A stretch of DNA of 64,000 nt from Paenibacillus rigui (GCF_002234615.1 NZ_NMQW01000014.1:1-64000), one strand, 5' to 3'; positions 1 through 8,567 are shown, numbered from the stretch's first letter. The notes: generated by a model from the sequence alone, not told the origin. Numbers and translations are program-made.

Positions 1-21
1 GAGAGTAGGACGTCGCCAAGC
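1..21 (+). rRNA. 5S rRNA, 3' end only
   Basis: The first bases match the conserved 3' end of Bacillales 5S rRNA, ending in GCCAAGC. A tRNA cluster follows directly, as is usual downstream of rRNA operons in this group. The rest of the gene lies left of the window. Confidence 0.75.
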
Positions 22-30
22 GAATTTTAT

Positions 31-49
31 AATAGCACCCGTTGCTATT
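31..49 (+). other. stem-loop between 5S rRNA and the tRNA cluster
   Basis: AATAGCA and TGCTATT form a perfect 7-bp stem around a 5-base loop. No T-run follows, so it is more likely an RNA processing or 3'-protecting hairpin than a terminator. Its role is inferred. Confidence 0.4.
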
Positions 50-63
50 CAGTGAAATTATAT

Positions 64-139
64 TCCCTGATAGCTCAGTTGGTAGAGCACTCGACTGTTA
101 ATCGAGTTGTCACAGGTTCGAGTCCTGTTCGGGGAGCCA
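64..139 (+). tRNA. tRNA-Asn (GTT)
   Basis: Full cloverleaf with a 7-bp acceptor stem, anticodon GTT in the loop CTGTTAA, and encoded CCA. Confidence 0.97.
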
Positions 140-142
140 TAT

Positions 143-231
143 GGAGAGGTGTCCGAGCTGGCCGAAGGAGCACGATTGGAAATCGTGTAGGCGTCACAAG
201 CGTCTCGAGGGTTCGAATCCCTCTCTCTCCG
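143..231 (+). tRNA. tRNA-Ser (GGA)
   Basis: Class II tRNA with a long variable arm and anticodon GGA. The discriminator is G231 and no CCA is encoded. Confidence 0.96.
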
Positions 232-250
232 TAGAATTAATTTAATGCAA

Positions 251-325
251 GGCCCGTTGGTCAAGGGGTTAAGACACCTCCCTTTCACGGAGGTAACAGG
301 GGTTCGAATCCCCTACGGGTCACCA
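251..325 (+). tRNA. tRNA-Glu (TTC)
   Basis: Cloverleaf with anticodon TTC in the loop CTTTCAC, and encoded CCA. Confidence 0.96.
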
Positions 326-343
326 TTTATTTATTCCAGTTAT

Positions 344-419
344 GGAGGCTTAGCTCAGCTGGGAGAGCATCTGCCTTACAAGCAGAGGGTCGGCGGTTCG
401 ATCCCGTCAGCCTCCACCA
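344..419 (+). tRNA. tRNA-Val (TAC)
   Basis: Cloverleaf with anticodon TAC, T-loop TTCGATC and encoded CCA. Confidence 0.96.
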
Positions 420-433
420 TAGAAATACAATGA

Positions 434-514
<81 letters not shown>

Positions 515-551
515 ATTTTTGGGACTACTATGGTTTCAAAAATATCAGTGT

Positions 552-628
552 GGAGCCGTGGTGTAGAGGCCTAACATGCCTGCCTGTCACGCAGGAGACC
601 GCGGGTTCGAATCCCGTCGGCTCCGCCA
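552..628 (+). tRNA. tRNA-Asp (GTC)
   Basis: Cloverleaf with anticodon GTC in the loop CTGTCAC, and encoded CCA. Confidence 0.96.
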
Positions 629-689
629 TTTTTTTGCTTTCGATTGGCTCGTTACTTTCTTGGTTTTGTTTTGGTTGTATTGCTTTTCT

Positions 690-765
690 GCCGTCGTAGC
701 TCAACCGGTAGAGCAACTGAATCGTAATCAGTAGGTTGGGGGTTCAAGTCCTCTCGACGGCACCA
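690..765 (+). tRNA. tRNA-Thr (CGT)
   Basis: The anticodon stem ACTGA/TCAGT holds the loop ATCGTAA, giving anticodon CGT (codon ACG). CCA is encoded. Confidence 0.93.
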
Positions 766-780
766 GTAGTAATTGAATAT

Positions 781-857
781 GGCGGTCGTGGCGAAGGGGT
801 TAACGCACTGGTCTGTGGCTCCAGCATTCGTGGGTTCAAGTCCCATCGATCGCCCCA
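781..857 (+). tRNA. tRNA-His (GTG)
   Basis: Anticodon GTG. An extra 5' G (position -1, base 781) faces C73, the identity element of tRNA-His. CCA is encoded. Confidence 0.95.
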
Positions 858-874
858 TTTTTAATCCAAACTGT

Positions 875-949
875 TGGGGATTAGCCAAGCGGTAAGGCAA
901 CGGACTTTGACTCCGTCATGCCTAGGTTCGAATCCTAGATCCCCAGCCA
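875..949 (+). tRNA. tRNA-Gln (TTG)
   Basis: Cloverleaf with anticodon TTG in the loop CTTTGAC, and encoded CCA. Confidence 0.95.
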
Positions 950-955
950 TTGTTT

Positions 956-1031
956 GAGCCATTAGCTCAGTTGGTAGAGCACCTGACTTTTAATCAGGGT
1001 GTCGTAGGTTCGAGTCCTACATGGCTCACCA
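956..1031 (+). tRNA. tRNA-Lys (TTT)
   Basis: Cloverleaf with anticodon TTT, and encoded CCA. Confidence 0.96.
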
Positions 1032-1043
1032 TTTTTCTCAAGC

Positions 1044-1123
1044 GCGCGTATGGCGGAATTGGCAGACGCACTAGACTTAGGATCTAGCGGGCGACCGTGG
1101 GGGTTCAAGTCCCTCTACGCGCA
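1044..1123 (+). tRNA. tRNA-Leu (TAG)
   Basis: Class II tRNA with anticodon TAG. Acceptor strands GCGCGTA and TACGCGC pair fully. No CCA is encoded. Confidence 0.94.
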
Positions 1124-1131
1124 TTTTTTTC

Positions 1132-1206
1132 GCGGAAGTGGCTCAGCGGTAGAGCATCGCCTTGCCAAGGCGAGGGTCGCGGGTTCGATTCCCGTCTTCC
1201 GCTCCA
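1132..1206 (+). tRNA. tRNA-Gly (GCC), copy 1
   Basis: Cloverleaf with anticodon GCC and encoded CCA. It is identical to the copy at 1273-1347. Confidence 0.96.
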
Positions 1207-1272
1207 AAAAAAACTATTGCATTAAACGGGTAATTATAGTAAGATATTTCTTGTCTCTTTTGTTAGGAGCAA

Positions 1273-1347
1273 GCGGAAGTGGCTCAGCGGTAGAGCATCG
1301 CCTTGCCAAGGCGAGGGTCGCGGGTTCGATTCCCGTCTTCCGCTCCA
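1273..1347 (+). tRNA. tRNA-Gly (GCC), copy 2
   Basis: Exact duplicate of the 75-bp gene at 1132-1206, separated from it by a 66-bp AT-rich spacer. A local duplication within the cluster is the simplest explanation. Confidence 0.96.
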
Positions 1348-1355
1348 TTTAACAA

Positions 1356-1438
1356 GCCGGTATGGCGGAATTGGCAGACGCGCGCGACTCAAAATCGTGA
1401 GGGAAACCGTGGGGGTTCAAGTCCCTCTACCGGCACCA
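1356..1438 (+). tRNA. tRNA-Leu (CAA)
   Basis: Class II tRNA with loop CTCAAAA, so anticodon CAA. CCA is encoded, unlike the other tRNA-Leu in the cluster. Confidence 0.94.
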
Positions 1439-1445
1439 TAATCAT

Positions 1446-1522
1446 CGGGACGTAGCTCAGCTTGGTAGAGCACCTGGTTTGGGACCAGGGGGTCGCATGT
1501 TCAAATCGTGTCGTCCCGACCA
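1446..1522 (+). tRNA. tRNA-Pro (TGG)
   Basis: Cloverleaf with anticodon TGG in the loop TTTGGGA, and encoded CCA. Confidence 0.95.
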
Positions 1523-1537
1523 TTAATTTCATAGTGA

Positions 1538-1611
1538 GCGGGTGTAGTTCAATGGTAGAACTCCAGCCTTCCAAGCTGGTAGCGTGGGTTCGATTCCCAT
1601 CACCCGCTCCA
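1538..1611 (+). tRNA. tRNA-Gly (TCC)
   Basis: Cloverleaf with anticodon TCC. It complements the two GCC copies. CCA is encoded. Confidence 0.95.
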
Positions 1612-1618
1612 TATTTAT

Positions 1619-1692
<74 letters not shown>

Positions 1693-1700
1693 TTTAAGCT

Positions 1701-1724
1701 AAAGCCTGTAGAGGGCTTTTTTTT
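1701..1724 (+). terminator. terminator of the rRNA/tRNA operon
   Basis: AAAGCC and GGCTTT form a stem with a 7-base loop, followed directly by a run of T. It sits 8 bases after the last tRNA. Confidence 0.8.
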
Positions 1725-1835
1725 ATTTTCTAGATTACTTTGTAAGGCAGACAACGGGACATATGTCTATCAATTTGATGGGGTTTTAAGCAAGAAGCAG
1801 AGGAAGGAAGCAGAAAGAATCTGATTGGGTGGACA

Positions 1836-1875
1836 AGCTCTGAGACGTAATCCGTCTCAGGGCTTTTTATTTTTT
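1836..1875 (+). terminator. second plus-strand terminator facing the tailocin operon
   Basis: A 12-bp stem (1836-1847 with 1853-1864, loop TAATC) is followed by a T-rich tract on the plus strand. It probably stops read-through from the rRNA/tRNA operon into the convergent tailocin genes. On the minus strand no T-run follows the stem, so it is not a good terminator for the amidase gene. Confidence 0.75.
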
Positions 1876-2596
1876 ACTCAGGATCTAATCCTGCTGCTTT
1901 GCGTAATTCATTAGCCAGCCAATGCAGGTAATCTTGCTGATCACGATTGCCAGTCATTTGATGCCATGCAGGGGAGATCCAGGTACTGATAATGGTTTGT
2001 GCCACGCCTTTATCCAGCATAGGTTCAGGCTCCTTTTGTATACAGGTATCATATTCTTGTTTAACGTCATTAAGAAATTGCTCAAAGGTGATGCCTAACG
2101 GACTTAGTGCATTCTTTGGATCTATTTTGCGTGATGGGTCTAAAATAAAATGAGCAGTGATGTCCGTAGCCGGATCTAAGCCATAGCGCCAGCAAGCGTA
2201 AGCCATCACCCAGACATAACGCTGGTATGCCTCCTTGCCATTGATGTTTTCTCCGTAGCACAATTCAATCCCACCGGCACAATCATTCGCGTCGACTCCA
2301 AATGTTTGATTATCAATAGGTGTGTTGTAAACAACATGCCAAGCTTTTTCGGCAGGGCCGCTTAGAAAGGGGATACATTCGATAATGTCTGAGTCGTCTA
2401 CAAAAATATGAGCGCTCGCTTCCATATCGTCCCGAGATCTTTCATAATAGGCGACATTATTAGCGGCTGTAGAGCCGGGATTCCCTGTATCGTGAGCAAC
2501 AATAAAACGCACTTGGTTCATGGGAAGTGAAGGACGGCGCAGAGAACCGCCTGTTAAATAGGACGGGGAAACGGAGTATTTTATTCTGAATGTCAT
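1874..2596 (-). CDS. N-acetylmuramoyl-L-alanine amidase (tailocin lysin)
   Basis: Peptidoglycan hydrolase of the amidase_2 fold, cutting the MurNAc to L-Ala bond so that producer cells can lyse. Visible motifs are VAHDTGNPG near residue 35, ASAHIFVDD near residue 60 and TAHFILDPSRK near residue 150, where zinc-binding histidines are expected. The roughly 55-residue C-terminal part has no recognised wall-binding domain. The start codon overlaps the upstream holin stop by 4 bases (ATGA) and a GGAG site precedes it. With the two holin-like genes it forms the lysis cassette at the 3' end of the tailocin operon. Xly/Cwl-type phage lysins are the nearest known relatives. Confidence 0.88.
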   Translation of the reverse strand: MTFRIKYSVSPSYLTGGSLRRPSLPMNQVRFIVAHDTGNPGSTAANNVAYYERSRDDMEASAHIFVDDSDIIECIPFLSGPAEKAWHVVYNTPIDNQTFGVDANDCAGGIELCYGENINGKEAYQRYVWVMAYACWRYGLDPATDITAHFILDPSRKIDPKNALSPLGITFEQFLNDVKQEYDTCIQKEPEPMLDKGVAQTIISTWISPAWHQMTGNRDQQDYLHWLANELRKAAGLDPE

Positions 2597-2823
2597 GTGT
2601 CTCCATCACTCCGTTTCTTAACATATTGATATGCGCCTGAAGCGGTCAGTCCGATAACGCTCATCTTTATGGTCAGGCTTTGGGCGGATTCCGGTATCAG
2701 AACGAAAATGGCTGAAAACAAGAGGGCAGCGATGTGAGTCCATTTTTCATTCATGCCGAATCGCTTAACTACCCCGACGTAAGCAGCAACTAGCGCTGCG
2801 AGGGTTAATATGTCGTTTTCCAT
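2593..2823 (-). CDS. holin-like small membrane protein
   Basis: A 76-residue protein with two predicted membrane spans (about residues 5-19 and 28-46) and a basic C-terminus ending KKRSDGDT. Size, topology and position between a BhlA-like gene and the amidase point to a phage holin that releases the amidase to the wall. The start has a good AAGGAG site 9 bases upstream. The exact holin family is inferred from context more than from motifs. Confidence 0.7.
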   Translation of the reverse strand: MENDILTLAALVAAYVGVVKRFGMNEKWTHIAALLFSAIFVLIPESAQSLTIKMSVIGLTASGAYQYVKKRSDGDT

Positions 2824-2829
2824 GAGGTA

Positions 2830-3060
2830 CTACTCCTTAAACCGAGTTTTCATATCCCTGATTTCTGTAATGATCACGTCGTATTTATCGCTGAACTTAT
2901 CAAGAATATCATGGAGTTTTCCTTCACGCTCTCGACTTTCATGAATAAGCTTCTGTTCCCGATCACGAGATTCCTTATGGGAAGAGAAGAGCAGCCAAAC
3001 AAACAAAACGGCAAAGGGCCCTTGGGTAAAAAAATAGGTCAGAACATCAACACCTTCCAT
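2830..3060 (-). CDS. BhlA/UviB-type holin-like protein
   Basis: A 76-residue protein with one N-terminal membrane span (about residues 6-26, rich in F, V and L). A highly charged, helical tail with repeated SRERE-like segments follows, probably a coiled coil. This matches the BhlA/UviB bacteriocin-associated holin family. An AGGAGG site lies upstream. It starts the lysis cassette, 6 bases ahead of the second holin-like gene. The assignment is by architecture and neighbourhood. Confidence 0.75.
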   Translation of the reverse strand: MEGVDVLTYFFTQGPFAVLFVWLLFSSHKESRDREQKLIHESREREGKLHDILDKFSDKYDVIITEIRDMKTRFKE

Positions 3061-3149
3061 CTTTGTGTACCTCCTCTGGTTATTGGAGTAACTTAATTAG
3101 CTTTAAAGGATAGGGGAGTTTTGGCAGTGCTAGTTTATCTCTAAAGTAA

Positions 3150-3187
3150 AGAAAGGCGAGAAAGATTCAAATACGAATCATCCTCGC
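3150..3187 (-). terminator. possible terminator between fibre and lysis genes
   Basis: GCGAG/CTCGC and an inner GATTC/GAATC form a two-part hairpin. On the minus strand it is followed by TTTCTTTA. A weak or partial terminator is plausible, setting lysis genes lower than structural genes. The rest of 3061-3274 shows nothing recognisable. Confidence 0.4.
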
Positions 3188-3274
3188 GTGTATTTTTAGC
3201 AATGTATTAGATAGGAAATTATTCAGTGAAGAGTATTTTAGATAATTGAAGATTTAGGGAGTGAAATTCGTTAA

Positions 3275-5878
3275 CTATTTTGAAATAGCTTTAATTCCTT
3301 GAGGGGTGGCCACCCGAAACGGTGATGCACTTGTAGAAGTCGTAGGAACGAGCTCGAAGCAGCCAATGCCGACGGAGACTTTTGTACGTAGAGCCTTAGA
3401 GCCGTTGACTCCGGAAGCAAGGTCGTATACCGGTAAGGTTATCCGTTGACCTGCCTTCTGAATGTGACATTCTCCAATTTTTTTCTTGGTGACAAATTCT
3501 TTATACGTATAAGCGCTCTCGTTGCCGGACTTATCGTAGTGCGTGACAGTGTAGCGATAGCGTGCTCCTTGCTTTAGTCCACTTACACTGAGCGTGATCA
3601 CATTACCAATGCTCGCCCCACTATACAGTGGAGTCCCTACCCAACCGGACCCGTTCCACTCTCCAAGATACATGTATGTCTTATCATAACCAGAAGATGG
3701 GGCAGGGTCAGAAAAGGCATTCCAGGCAAAGGTGGCAGTCGTTGTACCATAGGTTACGTTAGGATTAGGATCGTTTGCGCGCTGGCTGTCTACGAAGAAA
3801 TAGGAGGTTTTGCTGCTTGGGTTGCTCATCCAGTTACCGGCTTTATCCACACAGTAAAAATCTACCCTGTATTCGCCTTGTGCGGACAAGGGAATATCCA
3901 CGTAATAGTCAGAGCTTGAAGCCGTGCAGGTTACGCTATTCACTGTTGCACTCCCTGGAACCGTATAGTTACAAAGTACCTGTAATAATCCCGAGCTCCC
4001 TGCATCTGTGACTCCGTATGCCCAAACGCGGCGTGAACCTGCGGTTAGATTTGTGTAGCTGTAGCCTTGGACACTTGAGATGGTTGGAGCGGTTCGGTCA
4101 ACGGATGTTTGCACACGGGTGCAGCCTGTTACGTTCCCTGCGTTGTCAAAGATGTAAGGGTCTGTAAAATAAATACCTTCCGCGTTATTCCCTACTGCAG
4201 CTATTGGAATATCACAGTACCAATTGCCTGAACCGTCATGTGTGCCGTTATACCACGTACTCCATGGTGAGCCGGTTGTAGCATTACAGGATGGGAATTG
4301 TACACGGTTGATACCTGACGTAGTATCTCCTACACCATTGACCCAGACACGGAAAGTGCCGTTGGAAGCAATGTTAACGTATTGTGGGTTATCTGTGCGT
4401 CTTCCATTCGTATTGCCTCCAACACTGGAGTAGGAGGGGGCAACGGTATCAATAATGATGCGGCGGTTGCCGAAGGAGCTATCCCCACCGCCTGTTCCGT
4501 TTGCCTGGTTAACGGCACCATTGCTATCCATAACCCCCATACGTATCCACCATTGTCCATCTGAAGGGATAGCTCCCGCTGGAATCGTAAAGCTGCGTGC
4601 ATTGGCATCATGGATCCAACCGCTATCGTAGACGGTGGCTGTGTAAGTACTATTTACGACTTGAACAAAGTATCCCCCTTGTGGGTTGCCATCGGGGTCG
4701 CTGTATGTCCAGGTTATGGTCGGTGTTCGCGTGTTTATCGCTTGTCCGTCAGTAAAGCCGAGGACAGGGGCGTTGGGTTGAGTATTGTCTGTAATTACAA
4801 CTAATTGAGGAGGCAATGAAGATGTTCTTGTTTGTATTTCTATATCATTTTGTCCGTAATAAGCAGTGGTACTTGTGCCCCCTATGACAAATCCATTTCC
4901 GGCAGTTTTTATAGCAGAAAATATATTTGTAATATCTATAAAGTCATACGAATTTTGGGTAGAGCCAAGGCTGAAGTCAGTTCCATTATTAATAGAAACA
5001 GAATTAACAGTGCCAGAAACAGGAATAGATTCATCCCAATGGATGGATGGAGTACCTATTCTTAAATTACCACCATTGTTGTTGTTGTAACGATATCCTG
5101 CAAGTTTTAAATATGCTTTTGTTATATTTCCAGAAATTGACGACATGTCGAAATTTAAGTAGGCACGGCTGTAATTCGTCCAATCTTCGTCACTTGGATT
5201 GTAAATACTTCCCGCTGTTACTATTGTACTCGGAACCCCATACCAAGTTTGAGTATCGGAAACAGCTCCACCAACGGATGTGTTAACAGTTGTTCCTCTG
5301 TTTGCATTGCAGGTTAAAGTTCTTATTGTTCTTCCTGGAACGGGTGTATAATTTATGGACAAGTATGTTGCATTAGATGAACCTTGCTCTCTCATAGGCA
5401 TGTTCATACCTTTACTACCATTATTGACCATAGATAATTGGATTCCATAATTGCCGAGTATGCTATATGACCATGCCTCTACCATTTTTTGTACATCCAG
5501 TTGCCGCCATGAGTAAGTTCCAGAAGTTGTGGAGCCCGAATACGAACCAGAAGTAGGCCCACCTGAATCGGCGAATGGTTTAGTATTCCATGTTACAGAA
5601 GTTTCGCTCCATGAACCACCTTTGATGGGGTCAGCATACAAATATGATGTTCCAGTTGCTCCGGAAATTCCAGAAGCATATATATTTAAGGATGCATTGT
5701 TAATGATAGAACCTGATGGAATACTTGATAAATCAAATTGTATTAAAACATAGTTTGATAGCGTTGTCCCGCTAGCCTCATAGTTTACCTGTGAATATGT
5801 TTCCGTACCGAAGTTTGAAGTAGGATACTTTTGGGAAACGCGAGCATCAGCTATAGGATATAAAGTAATGCTTGGCAT
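3275..5878 (-). CDS. tail fibre / receptor-binding protein with DNRLRE-type domains
   Basis: An 867-residue protein of beta-rich modules. Residues 1 to about 180 resemble a DNRLRE domain (start ITLYPIADARVSQKYPTSN). A second, diverged copy follows at about 185-360. Then come immunoglobulin- or Fn3-like repeats with recurring TAPT and DKAGN motifs, and a short C-terminal domain. Position after the baseplate genes and before the lysis cassette is where tailocins carry the host-range fibre. The part covering 4800-5800 is clearly more AT-rich than the flanking baseplate genes, which suggests module exchange. No chaperone gene follows. It could also be an adhesin-like baseplate tip, but the context favours a fibre. 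Confidence 0.75.
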   Translation of the reverse strand: MPSITLYPIADARVSQKYPTSNFGTETYSQVNYEASGTTLSNYVLIQFDLSSIPSGSIINNASLNIYASGISGATGTSYLYADPIKGGSWSETSVTWNTKPFADSGGPTSGSYSGSTTSGTYSWRQLDVQKMVEAWSYSILGNYGIQLSMVNNGSKGMNMPMREQGSSNATYLSINYTPVPGRTIRTLTCNANRGTTVNTSVGGAVSDTQTWYGVPSTIVTAGSIYNPSDEDWTNYSRAYLNFDMSSISGNITKAYLKLAGYRYNNNNGGNLRIGTPSIHWDESIPVSGTVNSVSINNGTDFSLGSTQNSYDFIDITNIFSAIKTAGNGFVIGGTSTTAYYGQNDIEIQTRTSSLPPQLVVITDNTQPNAPVLGFTDGQAINTRTPTITWTYSDPDGNPQGGYFVQVVNSTYTATVYDSGWIHDANARSFTIPAGAIPSDGQWWIRMGVMDSNGAVNQANGTGGGDSSFGNRRIIIDTVAPSYSSVGGNTNGRRTDNPQYVNIASNGTFRVWVNGVGDTTSGINRVQFPSCNATTGSPWSTWYNGTHDGSGNWYCDIPIAAVGNNAEGIYFTDPYIFDNAGNVTGCTRVQTSVDRTAPTISSVQGYSYTNLTAGSRRVWAYGVTDAGSSGLLQVLCNYTVPGSATVNSVTCTASSSDYYVDIPLSAQGEYRVDFYCVDKAGNWMSNPSSKTSYFFVDSQRANDPNPNVTYGTTTATFAWNAFSDPAPSSGYDKTYMYLGEWNGSGWVGTPLYSGASIGNVITLSVSGLKQGARYRYTVTHYDKSGNESAYTYKEFVTKKKIGECHIQKAGQRITLPVYDLASGVNGSKALRTKVSVGIGCFELVPTTSTSASPFRVATPQGIKAISK

Positions 5879-5893
5879 ATACTTCCCACCCCC

Positions 5894-6121
5894 CTACAAA
5901 TCGCTTCTCAGCCAGATTTGGCCCAACACAGGGCTTGAGGGATCGGAGGTGCGGACTTCGGCGGCGAGGGGCTTGGTGTTGTCAGAGCGGAGAGCGTCCA
6001 CATCGGATTTTTTTGCTGCGTTCGCGTCCATCAGGTCCAAATTTTCGTTATAGGCTGCGCGGGTCACGTTTTCGTTACCTAGCGGTTTTTTTAAGCCGAG
6101 TCTCGGCGTTACATCTGGCAT
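5894..6121 (-). CDS. short fibre-adaptor-like protein
   Basis: A 75-residue protein with a GGAGG site before its ATG. The N-terminus TPRLGLKKPLGNENV resembles the baseplate-proximal start of many Firmicute phage fibres. The C-terminus LGQIWLRSDL resembles the linker that normally continues into a longer fibre. It lies 15 bases ahead of the fibre gene, which itself begins directly with a DNRLRE-type domain. It probably attaches the fibre to the baseplate as a separate subunit. This is inference, because the family is not characterised. Confidence 0.6.
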   Translation of the reverse strand: MPDVTPRLGLKKPLGNENVTRAAYNENLDLMDANAAKKSDVDALRSDNTKPLAAEVRTSDPSSPVLGQIWLRSDL

Positions 6122-6139
6122 GCAATGACCTCCGTTTCA

Positions 6140-6712
6140 TTAATTCGCTCGATATACTTCTAATTCGTTCCAAGTCAGCCCCAAAGTATCGAATGCATCC
6201 CAAGAGAGCTCTTCACTATCCAGCTCACCCCAGGTAAGATAGGTGAATTCAAAGACAACAGCCAAGTGTGCGGGAATGATTTCCCGCAGGGCGTTGCGAA
6301 TATCCTCCAGATTGGCGGGAATTCCGCGGGTACTTATAAATTTTATGGTCACCGTATAGTGGGGATAGTCCTCAATGATTTGTACAGTGCCGTTGGCGTA
6401 GGATTCCGCGACATTTTGGATAAGCTCCACGGTAATCGTACCGGTGCCGCGAAGCTTGGATTTGATGACGGAGCGGCGCTGATCCAAAGGCTTGAGCGGA
6501 TCCGTCACAATCCCCAAAACCCGTTCGCAAGCTGCCAGCCCCCAGGTTGCGGTTTCCACAAACCATTGTTCGATGATACCGAAAATGGCGGAGTTCAAGC
6601 TGGCAAGCTCGTCTGCTTCACGGTCCAGCAGGTTCTGGGTAATAGGGGATTCCCGATAGTAATGGGGGAGGTAATCCGTCATGCCTTGGTGTATCGTTGG
6701 ATGGTCCCTCAT
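6140..6712 (-). CDS. xkdU: baseplate protein, DUF2313/XkdU family
   Basis: A 190-residue protein of the YmfQ/XkdU (DUF2313) type, found after baseplate J in contractile Firmicute tails. The N-terminus MRDHPTIHQGMTDYLPHYYRES and the pattern RLG/TITVELIQNVAESYANG are typical. The ATG overlaps the stop of the upstream gene by one base (TAATG), so translation is probably coupled. A second start at residue 11 is possible but has a weaker ribosome binding site. Confidence 0.85.
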   Translation of the reverse strand: MRDHPTIHQGMTDYLPHYYRESPITQNLLDREADELASLNSAIFGIIEQWFVETATWGLAACERVLGIVTDPLKPLDQRRSVIKSKLRGTGTITVELIQNVAESYANGTVQIIEDYPHYTVTIKFISTRGIPANLEDIRNALREIIPAHLAVVFEFTYLTWGELDSEELSWDAFDTLGLTWNELEVYRAN

Positions 6713-7761
6713 TAGTTCACCGTCCCCAGTACCGCAACGCTGCCGCTTTCAATGGTCAGGTTGGCAGTTCCGCTATTCACCTGCAAATTGGCATAATCCA
6801 CGACGGCATCCGTATCCAGAACGACATTGGCAATTTGGGTGTATCTTACAATGGCATCGGAGAATGCAAGAGTTTTTAAGTAATTGGCTACGCCCTCCGC
6901 GATTTGACGACGCGCATCTTCCAGTGTGGCGCCGGGCTTTAAGGTGTACGTTCCGCTGACATGAATCGGAACCTCCGTGGCTGCAACGACAGTGATCGCG
7001 GCACCCACCGGGGCAACGGAAGCGATGTATTGATTCACCTGGGCGACCTTTGAAGGAAGGGGGGCGCGTTTGTTGGAATCGAGCAATGCGATTTTGACGG
7101 TACCGTTTCCGTTCCAGAGCGGGTATACTTTGGCATCCGAAATGCCGGCGATTTCCAAGGCCCACTGCCGGTATTGATTGGCGTTTCCTGAGGCGGCAGG
7201 TCTGCGTACCCTTTCCATGTAGCGGTTCAGAAGATCCTCGTCCGTTTCCAGGTCCACGCCACCGTTAAAAGTAGAGGTATTGGTAACCGATACGACACCA
7301 CTATAGGCACCGAATAGCAGTTTGATCGCCCCGATCGTGACGTTTCCGCTGAACCCCCCGGTTTTTGCTTCGGCACCGACCGTTGCTGAGCCGCCGGTTA
7401 ATCGGCAATCTGCCATAGTTTTGAAATAAACCGGGATCTTTCCTCCGGTTGATACTTCGGTGCCTTTCGGGATGAAGGTGTCTTCTGGACCTGTAAAAGT
7501 AATGTCCCCGACCGCTTTTACGGCGGGTTTCCGTGTCAGTCCGAGTTCCTTGCACCTCAGGTCCAAATAGATACCGTAGGAGGTATCTGCAAAGCCAAGC
7601 TTCAGTACCTGCTCCAGCTCGATATAGGCCATTGCCAGCTCGATGGATGCAGGGGATAGAAGGTCGTACGTCACGCTTCCTTGACGCTTATCCATATTGG
7701 AAGGAGAAGCATCCAGCATCCGCGTTAAAATAGCGGTCTGGGTTTGAGCTTCATAAGCCAT
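6712..7761 (-). CDS. xkdT: baseplate J-like protein (XkdT)
   Basis: A 349-residue baseplate wedge protein of the gpJ/XkdT family, which helps trigger sheath contraction. Family features include LDLRCKELGLTRKPA near residue 70 and FIPKGTEV near residue 97. A central DEDLLNRYMERVRRPA stretch near residue 175 is the most conserved signature. A GAGGAGGTGA site lies ahead of the start, and ATG overlaps the previous stop (TGATG). Length is normal for the family. Confidence 0.93.
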   Translation of the reverse strand: MAYEAQTQTAILTRMLDASPSNMDKRQGSVTYDLLSPASIELAMAYIELEQVLKLGFADTSYGIYLDLRCKELGLTRKPAVKAVGDITFTGPEDTFIPKGTEVSTGGKIPVYFKTMADCRLTGGSATVGAEAKTGGFSGNVTIGAIKLLFGAYSGVVSVTNTSTFNGGVDLETDEDLLNRYMERVRRPAASGNANQYRQWALEIAGISDAKVYPLWNGNGTVKIALLDSNKRAPLPSKVAQVNQYIASVAPVGAAITVVAATEVPIHVSGTYTLKPGATLEDARRQIAEGVANYLKTLAFSDAIVRYTQIANVVLDTDAVVDYANLQVNSGTANLTIESGSVAVLGTVN

Positions 7762-8171
7762 CAGACGGTCACCTCCTCTTGAATTGTTCCTAGTGTAGTC
7801 GATACGGCAAAGGTGACAAATAAAGTATCGTTTTCCCTACGGTATGCAAAGCCGGTTACATCCCGGATCCGGTCATCGTAGATCAGCGCGTCTTTGATCA
7901 TTCGGGGCAGGCTAGATTGCAGCTGCGCTGCAGGCAGGTCTTGTCCAATCAAGGATTCCATTTCACAGCCATATTGGCCGTTATAGATCATGTATCGGTA
8001 CCGCGGCGTCGCTAATGTTTTGCGGATAAACTGCTTCAAAGCGTCCAGACCGTCAATATAACCGCCGATGGTGCCGTTATCCAAATCCAAAGCATACGTT
8101 TTGGACGGTTTCGTCTGTTTGTTCACCCGCACGGCTCTTTGCTCCGGTTTGCTTAACGGACTAAGTGCCAA
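7761..8171 (-). CDS. xkdS: baseplate wedge protein, DUF2634 (XkdS)
   Basis: A 136-residue DUF2634 protein, the gp25-like wedge subunit joining sheath and baseplate. LDNGTIGGYIDGLDALKQFIRKTL and the stretch YNGQYGCEMESLIGQDLP are the family core. The start is TTG at 8171 with a GGTGAGG site close upstream. It overlaps the end of the DUF2577 gene by 11 bases. A downstream ATG would cut off the conserved N-terminus, so TTG is preferred. Confidence 0.88.
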   Translation of the reverse strand: MALSPLSKPEQRAVRVNKQTKPSKTYALDLDNGTIGGYIDGLDALKQFIRKTLATPRYRYMIYNGQYGCEMESLIGQDLPAAQLQSSLPRMIKDALIYDDRIRDVTGFAYRRENDTLFVTFAVSTTLGTIQEEVTV

Positions 8172-8553
8172 AATACCTCACCGCCTTATCTAAAATGACA
8201 TACGTCTGCCCGGCATTGGCAGAAGCAATAATGACTCGATCACCCGCTTGCAGCGGGGATTTGAAAGTAAGCAGCACGTCCCCGGAGGGGAGCGGGGAAG
8301 GGGTACCCGAATCCTCATCGGCTGAAGCCGAGGATATCGGATCATTTTGAAAGCGGACGCTTCGACCGTGCTCGGTTAAATGCTCTGCCACGACAACGTC
8401 TGCAGCGTCCAAATCGATCTTCATATGATCGACTCTGATACGGAGTGCAGGAGGTGGGGACAGCACAGTTGCTAATTCGAACCGATCGAAGTCGTTGTAG
8501 CCTATGTGTCTGATCAGTTGAACGAATTTGCTGACATTGGAGCCTTCAACCAT
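8161..8553 (-). CDS. xkdR: baseplate-associated protein, DUF2577 (XkdR)
   Basis: A 130-residue DUF2577 protein. It contains the recurring family pattern PPALRIRVDHMKIDLDAADV near residue 35 and a C-terminal GDRVIIASANAGQTYVILDKA stretch. In PBSX-type tails it sits between the hub gene and DUF2634. The molecular role is not settled in the family, but a hub or spike-associated part is likely. AGGAGG precedes the ATG. Confidence 0.85.
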   Translation of the reverse strand: MVEGSNVSKFVQLIRHIGYNDFDRFELATVLSPPPALRIRVDHMKIDLDAADVVVAEHLTEHGRSVRFQNDPISSASADEDSGTPSPLPSGDVLLTFKSPLQAGDRVIIASANAGQTYVILDKAVRYFGT

Positions 8554-8567
8554 CGATAGACCTCCTA

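Noticed and set aside
1836-1875. Terminator of the tailocin operon on the minus strand
   Set aside because: The T-run is on the plus-strand side only. On the minus strand the stem is preceded by A-rich DNA and not followed by T.
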